From NCBI RefSeq assembly GCF_015690355.1, contig NZ_JADPRT010000026.1, positions 31,893-95,892 on the forward strand: 64,000 bases of DNA, written 5' to 3'. A model generated the notes under the pieces. That model saw only the letters and a list, made by a program, of their open reading frames with translations, was not told the origin of the DNA and ran no database searches. Shown piece by piece: positions 43,161 to 56,274 of the stretch; within the stretch, counting starts at the first letter, position 1, and each line of letters starts with the position of its first letter. The DNA comes from Streptacidiphilus fuscans (GTDB lineage Bacteria > Actinomycetota > Actinomycetes > Streptomycetales > Streptomycetaceae). Both the position numbers and the translations under genes were made by a program.

Positions 43161-43813
43161 GACCCCGTTACCTGTCCAGCACGCGTCGCGAGCCCCGCCC
43201 GGCGCAGCACGACAGCCTGGCGGATGTAGTCGAGCCCACTGCCCACCGTGAGCAGCACGGCCACGCCCATCAGCCACCAGCGCGCAGACGCCAACGGCCC
43301 CGTGAGTACCAACACGTACATGCCCACGGCGATTCCCTGAGTCAGCGTCTTGAGCTTCCCGCCGCGGCTGGCGGGGATCACGCCGAAGCGGATCACCCAG
43401 AAGCGCATCAGAGTGATCCCGACCTCACGGACCAGGATCACGATCGTCACCCACCAGGGCAGGTCACCCAGCGCGGAGAGGCCGATCAGCGCGGTGCCCA
43501 TGATCGCCTTGTCGGCGATCGGATCGGCGATCTTGCCGAAGTCGGTGACCAGGTTGTTCCGCCGGGCGATCTCACCGTCGAACAGGTCGGTGATCATCGC
43601 GATGGCGAACGCCGCCCAGGCGAAGGCCCGCCACTTCGGATCGTGCCCGCCGTCCGCGAACAGCAGCGCGGCGAAGATCGGAACGATCAGCAACCGGAGC
43701 ATCGTCAGCAGGTTGGCCAGATTCCACAGCCCGGGACCGGAGGGCAGGTCGTCGGCCGGAGCCGCCATCGGGGCGCCCGTTCTCGCCGCCCCGCCCCCCG
43801 CAGCCTGTGTCAC
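43157..43813 (-). CDS. pgsA: CDP-diacylglycerol--glycerol-3-phosphate 3-phosphatidyltransferase
   Basis: 218-aa integral membrane enzyme of phosphatidylglycerol synthesis. The CDP-alcohol phosphatidyltransferase signature DG-x2-AR-x8-G-x3-D-x3-D is complete in FDGEIARRNNLVTDFG and KIADPIAD. About five TM helices. Its GTG start overlaps the rimO stop, and its stop overlaps the cinA start. The 25-residue Gly/Ala-rich N-terminus is non-conserved. Confidence 0.95.
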   Translation of the reverse strand: MTQAAGGGAARTGAPMAAPADDLPSGPGLWNLANLLTMLRLLIVPIFAALLFADGGHDPKWRAFAWAAFAIAMITDLFDGEIARRNNLVTDFGKIADPIADKAIMGTALIGLSALGDLPWWVTIVILVREVGITLMRFWVIRFGVIPASRGGKLKTLTQGIAVGMYVLVLTGPLASARWWLMGVAVLLTVGSGLDYIRQAVVLRRAGLATRAGQVTGS

Positions 43814-45288
43814 GCCGACACCTCGGCGTAGAGGTCGACGCCCTCGCTGGCGGTGACCTCGGCCTCGACCAGGTCGCCCACCGCGAGGCCGGCGACGGCG
43901 CCCATCAGGATGGTGATGCCGTCGGTCTCGGGCGCCTGGTGCAGCGCCCGGCCGATCACGCCGTCCTCCTCGTCCACGGCCTCGACCAGGACGGAGACCG
44001 TGTTGCCGATCCGCTCCTCGGCGCGCTGCGCGGTCAGCTCCTCGGCCAGTCGGCTGAAGCGGGCCAGCCGCTCGGCGACGACGTCCTCGGGCAGCTTGCC
44101 GTCGTAGCCCGCCGCCTCGGTGCCCTCCTCGTCCGAGTACCCGAAGACACCGATCGCGTCGAGGCGGGCGTTGGTGAGGAAGCGTTCCAGCTCCGCCAGG
44201 TCGTCCTCGGTCTCGCCGGGGAAGCCGACGATGAAGTTGGAGCGCGCTCCGGCCTCCGGGGCCTTGGCGCGGATCTGGTCCAGCAGCTCCAGGAACCGGT
44301 CGGTGTCGCCGAAGCGGCGCATCCGGCGCAGCACGTTCGGCGCGGAGTGCTGGAACGACAGGTCGAAGTAGGGCGCGACCTTGGGCGTCGAGGTGAGCAC
44401 GTCCACCAGCCCCGGCCGCATCTCGGCGGGCTGCAGGTAGCTGACCCGCACCCGCTCGACGCCCGGGACGGCGGCCAGCTCCGGCAGCAGCGTCTCCAGC
44501 AGGCGGATGTCGCCGAGGTCCTTACCGTACGAGGTGTTGTTCTCGCTGACCAGCATGACCTCGCGGACGCCCTGCTCGGCCAGCCAGCGGGTCTCGTTGA
44601 GCACGTCCGAGGGCCGCCGGGAGAGGAAGCTGCCGCGGAAGGCCGGGATCGCGCAGAAGCTGCAGCGCCGGTCGCAGCCGGACGCCAGCTTGACGGACGC
44701 GACCGGGTTGTCGTCCAGCCGCTTGCGCAGCGTCCGCGGGCCGGACGCGGGCGCGAGACCCTCCGGGAGGTCCTCGATCGGGGCCGCGGCCTCGGCGTCA
44801 CCATCGGCGTGCTCGGCGCCGTGGCCGGGGATCGCGACGGTCTCGGCCGCGGCCTGCCGCTCGACCGGGCTCAGCGGGAGCAGCTTGCGGCGGTCCCGCG
44901 GCACGTGCGAGACGTGCGTCCCGCCCGAGAGGATGGTCTGCAGCCGCTCGGTGATGTCGGCGTAGTCGTCGAAGCCGAGCACGGCGTCGGCCTCCGGCAG
45001 GGCGTCGGCGAGCTCCTTGCCGTAGCGCTCGGCCATGCAGCCGACGGCGACGACGGCCTGGGTGCGGCCGTGTCCCTTGAGGTCGTTGGCCTCCAGCAGG
45101 GCGTCGACGGAGTCCTTCTTGGCGGCGTCGACGAAGCCGCAGGTGTTGACGACGGCGACGTCCGCGTCGGCGGCGTCGGCGACGAGCTCCCAGCCGTCGG
45201 CTTCCAGCCGCCCGGCGAGTTCCTCGGAATCGACCTCGTTGCGGGCGCATCCAAGGGTGACAAGGGCGACTGTGCGGCGTTCGGGCAT
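43810..45288 (-). CDS. rimO: Ribosomal protein S12 methylthiotransferase RimO
   Basis: 492-aa radical-SAM enzyme that methylthiolates an Asp of ribosomal protein S12. N-terminal UPF0004 cysteines lie in LVTLGCARNEVDSEEL, NTCGFVDAAK and VGCMAERYG. The radical-SAM motif SGCDRRCSFCAIPAFRG, the RimO-specific SFLSRRP and a TRAM domain at the C-terminus separate it from MiaB. About 40 extra residues between the two domains (PGHGAEHADGDAEAAAPIED) are a lineage insertion. The ATG at 45288 (MPERRTVALVTLGC) is chosen from conservation; only a weak ribosome site is visible. Heads the rimO-pgsA-cinA-clgR operon. Confidence 0.95.
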   Translation of the reverse strand: MPERRTVALVTLGCARNEVDSEELAGRLEADGWELVADAADADVAVVNTCGFVDAAKKDSVDALLEANDLKGHGRTQAVVAVGCMAERYGKELADALPEADAVLGFDDYADITERLQTILSGGTHVSHVPRDRRKLLPLSPVERQAAAETVAIPGHGAEHADGDAEAAAPIEDLPEGLAPASGPRTLRKRLDDNPVASVKLASGCDRRCSFCAIPAFRGSFLSRRPSDVLNETRWLAEQGVREVMLVSENNTSYGKDLGDIRLLETLLPELAAVPGVERVRVSYLQPAEMRPGLVDVLTSTPKVAPYFDLSFQHSAPNVLRRMRRFGDTDRFLELLDQIRAKAPEAGARSNFIVGFPGETEDDLAELERFLTNARLDAIGVFGYSDEEGTEAAGYDGKLPEDVVAERLARFSRLAEELTAQRAEERIGNTVSVLVEAVDEEDGVIGRALHQAPETDGITILMGAVAGLAVGDLVEAEVTASEGVDLYAEVSA

Positions 45289-45354
45289 GTCGCCAAGGTT
45301 ACCGAGGTTTTCCGACGTCCCGAGCATTGGGCAGGCGAACAACCCGGCAAGCGC

Positions 45355-45565
45355 TCAGGGGCACGGGGAACTGAGCGAGCAACCACCCTGTGCGGACGGC
45401 CCTGAACATCGAGGGCTCTACCCGCGTGGGTGGCTTCTCGCGCAGTTCCCCGCGCCCCTCAGCAAAGTGCAACCACCTGCGGCAGCACACACCCACCTTG
45501 GTCGCGCCCACGCGGCGTAGCCGCAGATCAGCAGAGCCCCGCGCCCCTGGGTGGTGCAACCACCT
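45355..45565. repeat. Intergenic repeat, copy 5 (three arms)
   Basis: The largest copy, filling the gap between the RodZ-like gene and rimO. A left A arm (45355-45393) pairs with an inverted A arm (45429-45478); a further inverted B arm (45500-45565) follows in the same orientation as the second. The A and B arms share their GCGCCCCT and GTGCAACCACCT ends, so alternative hairpins are possible. Confidence 0.8.
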
Positions 45566-45586
45566 CGTCTGCAAAAAGATGAGATG

Positions 45587-46585
45587 TCAGCCCGCGACCG
45601 GGTCGCCCGGGGTGTAGGTGACGTTGACCACCTGGCCGGTCTGGCCGGCCATGCCGAGGTCCTTGCCGTTGGCCCAGACATGGACCGCGCCCGCGTTACC
45701 GAGCACCAGCTTCAGCTGCTTCGCGTCCGTGAAGGTCTGGGTCTGGCCCTGGGTGAGGTCGCCCTGGAAGAGGGACTTGCCCGAGGCGTCCTTCACCAGC
45801 AGCCAGCTGTCCGCGTTCTGGGCGACCAGCTTGACCGTGACCTTGCCCGCCGGGGCCGCCGCGATCGCGCTCGGCTTGACCTGGGTCACCGGCGGCAGGC
45901 TGGGGTGCAGGACCGGGCCGATCGACGGCGAGGCCGTCGTGGCCGGGGTGGCGGCCTGGGCCACCGGCGCCTTCGGGCCGCTGCTCGCCAGGTTGAAGCC
46001 GATCACAGCGATGACGACGACGATCGCGGCGACCATCGCCGCCGTCCAGTTCGGGCGGCGCCGATCGGTCGAGATCCTGCGGTCACCGGACGTCTCGAAG
46101 AGCGGGACCTTGGCGTCGGCCGGGTTGCCGCCGTGCGCGGCGTCGTAGCGACGGACCAGCTCGTCGCCGTCGACGCCGACCGCCTGGGCGATGGCGCGGA
46201 TGTGACCACGGGCGTAGAAGTCGCCGCCGCACCGGACGAAGTCGTCGTCCTCGATCGCGTGCACGATCGGGACCCGGACCCGGGTCCGCGCGCTGACCTC
46301 GTCGACGGTGAGCTCGGCGGCGGTACGCGCCGAGCCGAGCACCTGTCCGATGGTGGGCTGGTAGGCGCCCGGCAGGACCGGCGCCTCCGGCGCCTCGGCC
46401 GGATCGAAGACGGACGGCGGCTTCGGGAAGCTCGGCGCCTTGGGCATGCCGGGCACGCTCGGCTCAGCCGGCACGCTCGACACCGCGGGCGCAGCCGCGG
46501 TCTCCGCAGAGTCCGTGGAGTCCGCGGCAGGCACAGTGGGCTCGTTCGGCTCGGTCGATCCGGAGGAGGTCGTGCCGGTCGTCAC
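45587..46585 (-). CDS. RodZ-like HTH membrane protein
   Basis: 332-aa protein. Disordered Ser/Thr/Glu/Pro-rich N-terminus (about 80 aa), then an HTH_25 domain (IGQVLGSARTAAELTVDEVSARTRVRVPIVHAIEDDDF). A single TM (TAAMVAAIVVVIAVIGFNLA) and an extracytoplasmic DUF4115 domain (SWLLVKDASGKSLFQGDLTQGQTQTFTDAKQLKLVLGNAGAVHV) follow. This is RodZ architecture; RodZ links MreB to the cell-wall machinery. GAAAGG 8 nt before the GTG at 46585. Between ftsK and rimO as in other streptomycetes. Confidence 0.88.
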   Translation of the reverse strand: MTTGTTSSGSTEPNEPTVPAADSTDSAETAAAPAVSSVPAEPSVPGMPKAPSFPKPPSVFDPAEAPEAPVLPGAYQPTIGQVLGSARTAAELTVDEVSARTRVRVPIVHAIEDDDFVRCGGDFYARGHIRAIAQAVGVDGDELVRRYDAAHGGNPADAKVPLFETSGDRRISTDRRRPNWTAAMVAAIVVVIAVIGFNLASSGPKAPVAQAATPATTASPSIGPVLHPSLPPVTQVKPSAIAAAPAGKVTVKLVAQNADSWLLVKDASGKSLFQGDLTQGQTQTFTDAKQLKLVLGNAGAVHVWANGKDLGMAGQTGQVVNVTYTPGDPVAG

Positions 46586-46894
46586 AAGGGGCGCCTTTCG
46601 AACGTGGGCGGCCAGGCTTCCCCGGGGGCCGCACCCCCGGGAACGCCGTTGAAACACCAGTCTAGGGGGCGGGTCTGAGCCTCGCTCAACCGGGATTCGG
46701 CCGAAAGAGAAGCTCTGCATCCGGATCGTTACCCAGTCCGTCCGCGGCGCGAACCGTCCCCGACCCGCAGGGGGACCCGCCGGTCCAACGGAGGGATATG
46801 ACGGTGCGTCGGAAGCAGTCACGCATCCCGGCGCCCGTCGGTTCCCCCACAGCGACAACGTCTGCGCGGGACTTCCGGATACGCGTTCGCCCGG
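46586..46894. promoter_or_regulatory. ftsK/rodZ-like gap with leader hairpin
   Basis: 309 bp. At 46621-46641 an 8-bp perfect stem of C3G5/C5G3 with a 5-nt loop lies 36 nt upstream of the RodZ-like start and would be in its mRNA leader or end ftsK transcription. The rest shows no coding signal and no confident promoter. Confidence 0.5.
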
Positions 46895-49798
46895 TCATTC
46901 CCCCCGGAGGGTGAGGAGTACTCCGTCCAGCTCGTCCGGCTGGACGAGAACGTCCCTGGCTTTCGAACCCTCGCTCGGTCCGACGATGCCGCGCGACTCC
47001 ATCAGGTCCATCAGCCGGCCCGCCTTGGCGAAGCCGACGCGGAGCTTGCGCTGCAGCATCGAGGTCGAGCCGAACTGGGTGGAGACGACCAGCTCGGCGG
47101 CCTGGACCAGCAGGTCCATGTCGTCGCCGATCTCCTCGTCGATCTCCTTCTTCGGGCCCGCACCGACCGTGACGTCGCTGCGGTACTCCGGCTGGAGCTG
47201 CGCCTTGCAGTGCTCGACGACGGCGGCGATCTCCTCCTCCGTGACGAAGGCGCCCTGCATGCGCATGGGCTTGCCCGCGCCCATCGGCAGGAAGAGCGCG
47301 TCGCCCTTGCCGATCAGCTTCTCCGCGCCGGGCTGGTCCAGGATGACCCGGCTGTCGGCGAGCGAGGAGGTGGCGAAGGCGAGCCGGGACGGCACGTTGG
47401 CCTTGATCAGACCGGTGACCACGTCCACCGACGGACGCTGCGTCGCCAGCACGAGGTGGATGCCCGCGGCGCGCGCCAGCTGGGTGATGCGGACGATCGA
47501 GTCCTCGACGTCGCGCGGCGCGACCATCATCAGGTCGGCCAGCTCGTCGACGATCACCAGCAGGTACGGGTAGGGCGTCAGCACGCGCTCGCTGCCGGGC
47601 GGCGGCTGGGCCTTGCCGGACCGGACCGCGCGGTTGAAGTCGTCGACGTGGCGGAAACCGAACGCGGCGAGGTCGTCGTAGCGCAGGTCCATCTCGCGGA
47701 CCACCCACTGCAGCGCCTCGGCGGCCTTCTTCGGGTTGGTGATGATCGGCGTGATCAGGTGCGGGACGCCCTCGTAGGCGGTCAGCTCGACGCGCTTGGG
47801 ATCGACCAGGACCAGCCGCACGTCGTCCGGGGTGGCCCGCATCAGCACCGAGGTGATCAGGCAGTTGATGCAGGACGACTTACCGGCGCCGGTGGCGCCG
47901 GCGACGAGGATGTGCGGCATCTTGGTGAGGTTGGCCATCACCGTCTGGCCCTCGACGTCCTTGCCCATGCCGACCTGCATCGGGTGCGGGTCGGCGGCGG
48001 CCACCTGCGAGCGCAGCAGGTCGCCGAGGTTGACCATCTCGCGGTCGGTGTTGGGGATCTCGATACCGACCGCCGACTTGCCGGGGATCGGGCTGATGAT
48101 CCGGACGTCCGGGCTGGCGACGGCGTAGGCGATGTTCTTGGCCAGCGCGGTGATCCGCTCGACCTTGACCGCCGGACCGAGCTCGACCTCGTAGCGGGTC
48201 ACCGTCGGGCCGCGGGTGAAGCCGGTGACGGCGGCGTCGACCTTGAACTCGGCGAAGACGCCCATCAGCGAGGCGACCACGTCGTCGTTGGCCTTGCTGC
48301 GGGACTTGCCAGGGCCGCCGCGGGTGAGGATGTCCAGGGAGGGCAGGCGGTAGCTGTCGCTCTCCGGCAGCTTCAGCTGCTCGGAGCGGAGCAGGGTGCT
48401 GCCGTCGGTCTCCACGCCTGCGGCCGAGTCCTCCTTGCGCGCGCCCGGGAGCGGGACCTCGGGGGCGTCGGTCGGCATCGGCGGAATCGGCTGCGACGGG
48501 TGCAGGCCGTCCGTGAGGTGCTTCTCCATGTCGACCCGGCCGGCGCCGTTCGGCCCGTCACCATGTCCGTCGCCGTTTACGTCGTCGTACGGGTCGTCAC
48601 CGAGCGGCGGCACGTCGCTGGGCGGCGTGCGGTCCTTGACCCGGCCCAGGACGTCCGCGAGCGCGGGCGAGGGCTGCACGCCGTTCAGCACCGCGCCGTC
48701 GAGTTCGGCGGCGGCAGCGGCGGCCACGCCGATGGTGTCGAACGGGTCCGGCTGCTCCTGGTCCGCGCCGGCCCCCACCCGGCGGCGCGGACGCCTGCGA
48801 CGCGGGGCGACCGCCCCCTCGCGCTCCAGCTGGTTGCGCTTGGCCAGCAGCACGGCCCGCTCCTCGGGCGTGCCGGGGCCGCCCTCGAAGTCGTCGATGG
48901 ACGCGTGCTCGCCGGTCTCCTCGCCGTCCTCGCCGAAGCCGAGGCCGTCCAGACCGGCGAACTCGTCGAAGTCACCGCCCTCGTCGGGCAGGTCCGCGGG
49001 CTCGACCAGCGCGAGGCGCTCGCCCAGGAACCGGAGCCGCTGCGGGATCTGGTTGACCGGCGTGGCGGTGACCACCAGCAGGCCGAAGAACGAGACCAGC
49101 ACCAGGAAAGGCACCGCCAGCGCCGGTCCGGCCGCGGACATCAGCCAGCGCGAGGCGGCCAGTCCGATCAGCCCGCCCGCGTTGCGGATCTGGCCGGCCC
49201 CGGCCTGGAGCCCGGGCGCGCCGCAGCTGATGTGGATCAGGCCCAGCACGCCGATGGTCAGCGCGGTCAGGCCGATGACGATCCGTCCGTTGGCCTCGGG
49301 CCGCTCGGGGTGGCGCATCAGCCGCACCGCGATGCCGAAGAGCAGCACCGGGAGTATCACGGTGAGCTGCCCGAAGGCGCCCTTGACCACGTCGGTCACG
49401 CTGACGCCCAGCCAGCCCTGCGGGTCCGACCAGGACCCGGCCGCGATCAGCAGCGCCAGCGCGATCAACAGCAGCGCCAGGCCGTCCTTGCGGTGGGCGG
49501 GATGGAGGTTCTTCGCGCCGTTGCCGAAGCCGCGCGCGACGGAGCCGACGCCATTGGCGACGCCCAGCCAACTGCCGCGCACCGCGCGGTAGGCGAGCGG
49601 CCTGGGCGGCGTGACCTTGGCTGCGGGTGCGGCAACGGCCTTCTTGGCCGGGGCAGCCTTCTTGGCGGGCGCCGACTTCTTGGCCGGAGCCTTCTTCGCT
49701 GCGGGCTTCTTGGCCGCGGGCTTCTTGGCAGCCGTGGCCTTCTTCGCCGTCCCCGCGCCTCGGGTCTGCGAACCGCTTCCGGACGTGCGTGTGGCCAT
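46895..49798 (-). CDS. ftsK: DNA translocase FtsK/SpoIIIE
   Basis: 967-aa septal DNA pump. An N-terminal Lys/Ala/Pro repeat tract (about 15-65, AAKKPAAKKPAAKKAPAKK type) precedes four TM helices (about 105-260). A long acidic linker leads to the RecA-like motor with Walker A VAGATGAGKSSCINCL and Walker B YLLVIVDELADLMM. A C-terminal gamma winged-helix (QRKLRVGFAKAGRLMDLMESRGIVGPS) reads polar KOPS-type sites. The ATG at 49798 is taken because the upstream 24 codons are non-conserved. Needed for chromosome clearance during sporulation septation. Confidence 0.96.
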   Translation of the reverse strand: MATRTSGSGSQTRGAGTAKKATAAKKPAAKKPAAKKAPAKKSAPAKKAAPAKKAVAAPAAKVTPPRPLAYRAVRGSWLGVANGVGSVARGFGNGAKNLHPAHRKDGLALLLIALALLIAAGSWSDPQGWLGVSVTDVVKGAFGQLTVILPVLLFGIAVRLMRHPERPEANGRIVIGLTALTIGVLGLIHISCGAPGLQAGAGQIRNAGGLIGLAASRWLMSAAGPALAVPFLVLVSFFGLLVVTATPVNQIPQRLRFLGERLALVEPADLPDEGGDFDEFAGLDGLGFGEDGEETGEHASIDDFEGGPGTPEERAVLLAKRNQLEREGAVAPRRRRPRRRVGAGADQEQPDPFDTIGVAAAAAAELDGAVLNGVQPSPALADVLGRVKDRTPPSDVPPLGDDPYDDVNGDGHGDGPNGAGRVDMEKHLTDGLHPSQPIPPMPTDAPEVPLPGARKEDSAAGVETDGSTLLRSEQLKLPESDSYRLPSLDILTRGGPGKSRSKANDDVVASLMGVFAEFKVDAAVTGFTRGPTVTRYEVELGPAVKVERITALAKNIAYAVASPDVRIISPIPGKSAVGIEIPNTDREMVNLGDLLRSQVAAADPHPMQVGMGKDVEGQTVMANLTKMPHILVAGATGAGKSSCINCLITSVLMRATPDDVRLVLVDPKRVELTAYEGVPHLITPIITNPKKAAEALQWVVREMDLRYDDLAAFGFRHVDDFNRAVRSGKAQPPPGSERVLTPYPYLLVIVDELADLMMVAPRDVEDSIVRITQLARAAGIHLVLATQRPSVDVVTGLIKANVPSRLAFATSSLADSRVILDQPGAEKLIGKGDALFLPMGAGKPMRMQGAFVTEEEIAAVVEHCKAQLQPEYRSDVTVGAGPKKEIDEEIGDDMDLLVQAAELVVSTQFGSTSMLQRKLRVGFAKAGRLMDLMESRGIVGPSEGSKARDVLVQPDELDGVLLTLRGE

Positions 49799-49923
49799 GG
49801 CGTTCAGATTACTAGCGTGGGCAGGGGTGCAACACGCGTCGAGAGGGGTTGCCGGGGGTGTGTCGCGCAAGAAGTGCCGCTGGGGCGCCCGTCAAGCGCG
49901 ACACGCCGTCAGGCGGCGTGCGG

Positions 49924-50583
49924 TCAGCCCTCGTTCGGGACGGCCGCGGGGCCCGACTCCGGGTCCAGGGCGTCGAGGGCGCGGCGCAGGCCGGCCAGGC
50001 GGCGCTCCAGGTGGGTCGCCGTGGCGAGGGCGGCGGGCTCGGCGGCGTCCGAGTCGGCGAGCTGCTTGGTGAGCGCCTCGGCCTGCTCCTCGACCGCCGC
50101 CAGCCGCGCGGAGAGCTCGGCCAGCAGCGGCGCGCCGGGGCCCTGCCCGGACTCCAGCTGCAGCCTCAGCAGCGCGGCCTGCTCCTTGAGCTGGCAGTTC
50201 TTCATGTAGAGCTCGACGAAGACGGAGACCTTCGCGCGCAGCACCCACGGGTCGAACGGCTTGGAGATGTAGTCCACCGCCCCTGCCGCGTAGCCGCGGA
50301 AGGTGTGGTGCGGGCCGTGGTTGATCGCCGTCAGGAAGATGATCGGGATGTCCCGGGTGCGCTCGCGGCGCTTGATGTGGGCGGCGGTCTCGAAGCCGTC
50401 CATGCCCGGCATCTGCACGTCGAGGAGGATGACCGCGAAGTCGTCGTTGAGCAGCGCCTTGAGCGCCTCCTCGCCGGAGCTGGCGCGCACCAGCGTCTGG
50501 TCCAGCGCGGAGAGGATCGCCTCGAGGGCGAGCAGGTTCTCCGGCCGGTCGTCGACAAGGAGGATCTTGGCCTTCTGCACCAT
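49924..50583 (-). CDS. osaB: Response regulator OsaB-like
   Basis: 219-aa receiver protein without a DNA-binding domain. Acidic pocket DD at 11-12, phospho-Asp55 in VILLDVQMPGMDG, conserved Lys in YISKPFD. The C-terminal half is a predicted coiled coil (LKEQAALLRLQLE, LAELSARLAAVEEQAEALTKQLAD). Position between ftsK and the large hybrid kinase matches osaB (SCO5749), required for osmoadaptation and sporulation in S. coelicolor. GAGGAGG 8 nt before the ATG at 50583. Output is probably by protein contact. Confidence 0.9.
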   Translation of the reverse strand: MVQKAKILLVDDRPENLLALEAILSALDQTLVRASSGEEALKALLNDDFAVILLDVQMPGMDGFETAAHIKRRERTRDIPIIFLTAINHGPHHTFRGYAAGAVDYISKPFDPWVLRAKVSVFVELYMKNCQLKEQAALLRLQLESGQGPGAPLLAELSARLAAVEEQAEALTKQLADSDAAEPAALATATHLERRLAGLRRALDALDPESGPAAVPNEG

Positions 50584-51041
50584 GGCCTGCCCTCCTCGCC
50601 CGGCCCCCGCCGCGGGCGCGACGACTGTCGTCGCCCCCCGGTACGCGTCGGACCCGTTCACCGTTCGTGTGTCCACTGCTGCCCTGCCGACGGTCATGGT
50701 AGCCGCACCTCCGTGCCCGCATCCGGTGACCCAGCCAGTACCGGTAGCAACGCCGAGTGACCTTATCCGGTTCCTGCGGTGCGAAGCCACCACCCTGACG
50801 AGTGGGGACAGTCCGTTCCAGCGGGATCCCCGGTGGGACACGAGTCGGACCTGACCGGCCGGGTTCCGGTCATGTGCCCGCCGACCAGCCCGGATCAACC
50901 TTCTCATGCCCGGACCGGGACGCATATGCCGCCCGGCCCGGGCACCACTGGACGAACGGCCCTGTGTGACCTGCTTCTCAGTTCTGCCCCGCACACCCGC
51001 CCCTGCCGCTGCTCAGGACGCCCCTGACGGGACGTCGCTGT
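50584..51041. other. Non-coding gap upstream of osaB
   Basis: 458 bp between the osaA stop and osaB start. No frame has convincing coding bias. It is long enough to hold an independent osaB promoter; I could not choose one with confidence. Confidence 0.4.
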
Positions 51042-55889
<4,848 letters not shown>

Positions 55890-56025
55890 CGGCCTGCCTC
55901 CAGAGTTGCGTCGGTTGCCGCGGTTGTCCGGCGCGGTCCCGCACGGGACGCACCCCCACAATCTAACGACCGTAGAGGGTTGCGTGAGGGGTACGGCGGG
56001 GTATCCGGTCGGGCAACAGGACAAG

Positions 56026-56052
56026 TGATCACGTCCTGTTCGGACCTGATCA
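56026..56052. promoter_or_regulatory. Candidate operator dyad between osaA and osaC
   Basis: Two 11-bp arms (TGATCACGTCC and GGACCTGATCA) with a 5-nt centre, 10 of 11 positions paired, in the 385-bp divergent promoter region. The AT-rich ends are unusual for this genome. Confidence 0.5.
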
Positions 56053-56082
56053 AGTCACCGAACGTACCTGCTTCGCTCCCGT

Positions 56083-56094
56083 AGCGGTACCGCT
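56083..56094. promoter_or_regulatory. 12-bp perfect palindrome upstream of osaC
   Basis: AGCGGTACCGCT, followed 5 bp later by TAACCT (56100-56105), a TANNNT match that could be an osaC -10 box. No matching -35 was found. Candidate regulator site. Confidence 0.4.
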
Positions 56095-56274
56095 GTCAGT
56101 AACCTGGCGGCGACAAGGGACGTTGGGCAAGTGCCCGGACAGCGGCGCGCTGCACCACGCGCGCGCCGATCCGGGCGCGCACTCGCTTCCTCGGGTACGA
56201 GCCGCCAGGGCCGCCACCACGGCCGGGACGGCAGAACGACGCCGGAGCACGGCAGGAGAAGGAGGAGGCGCCTC

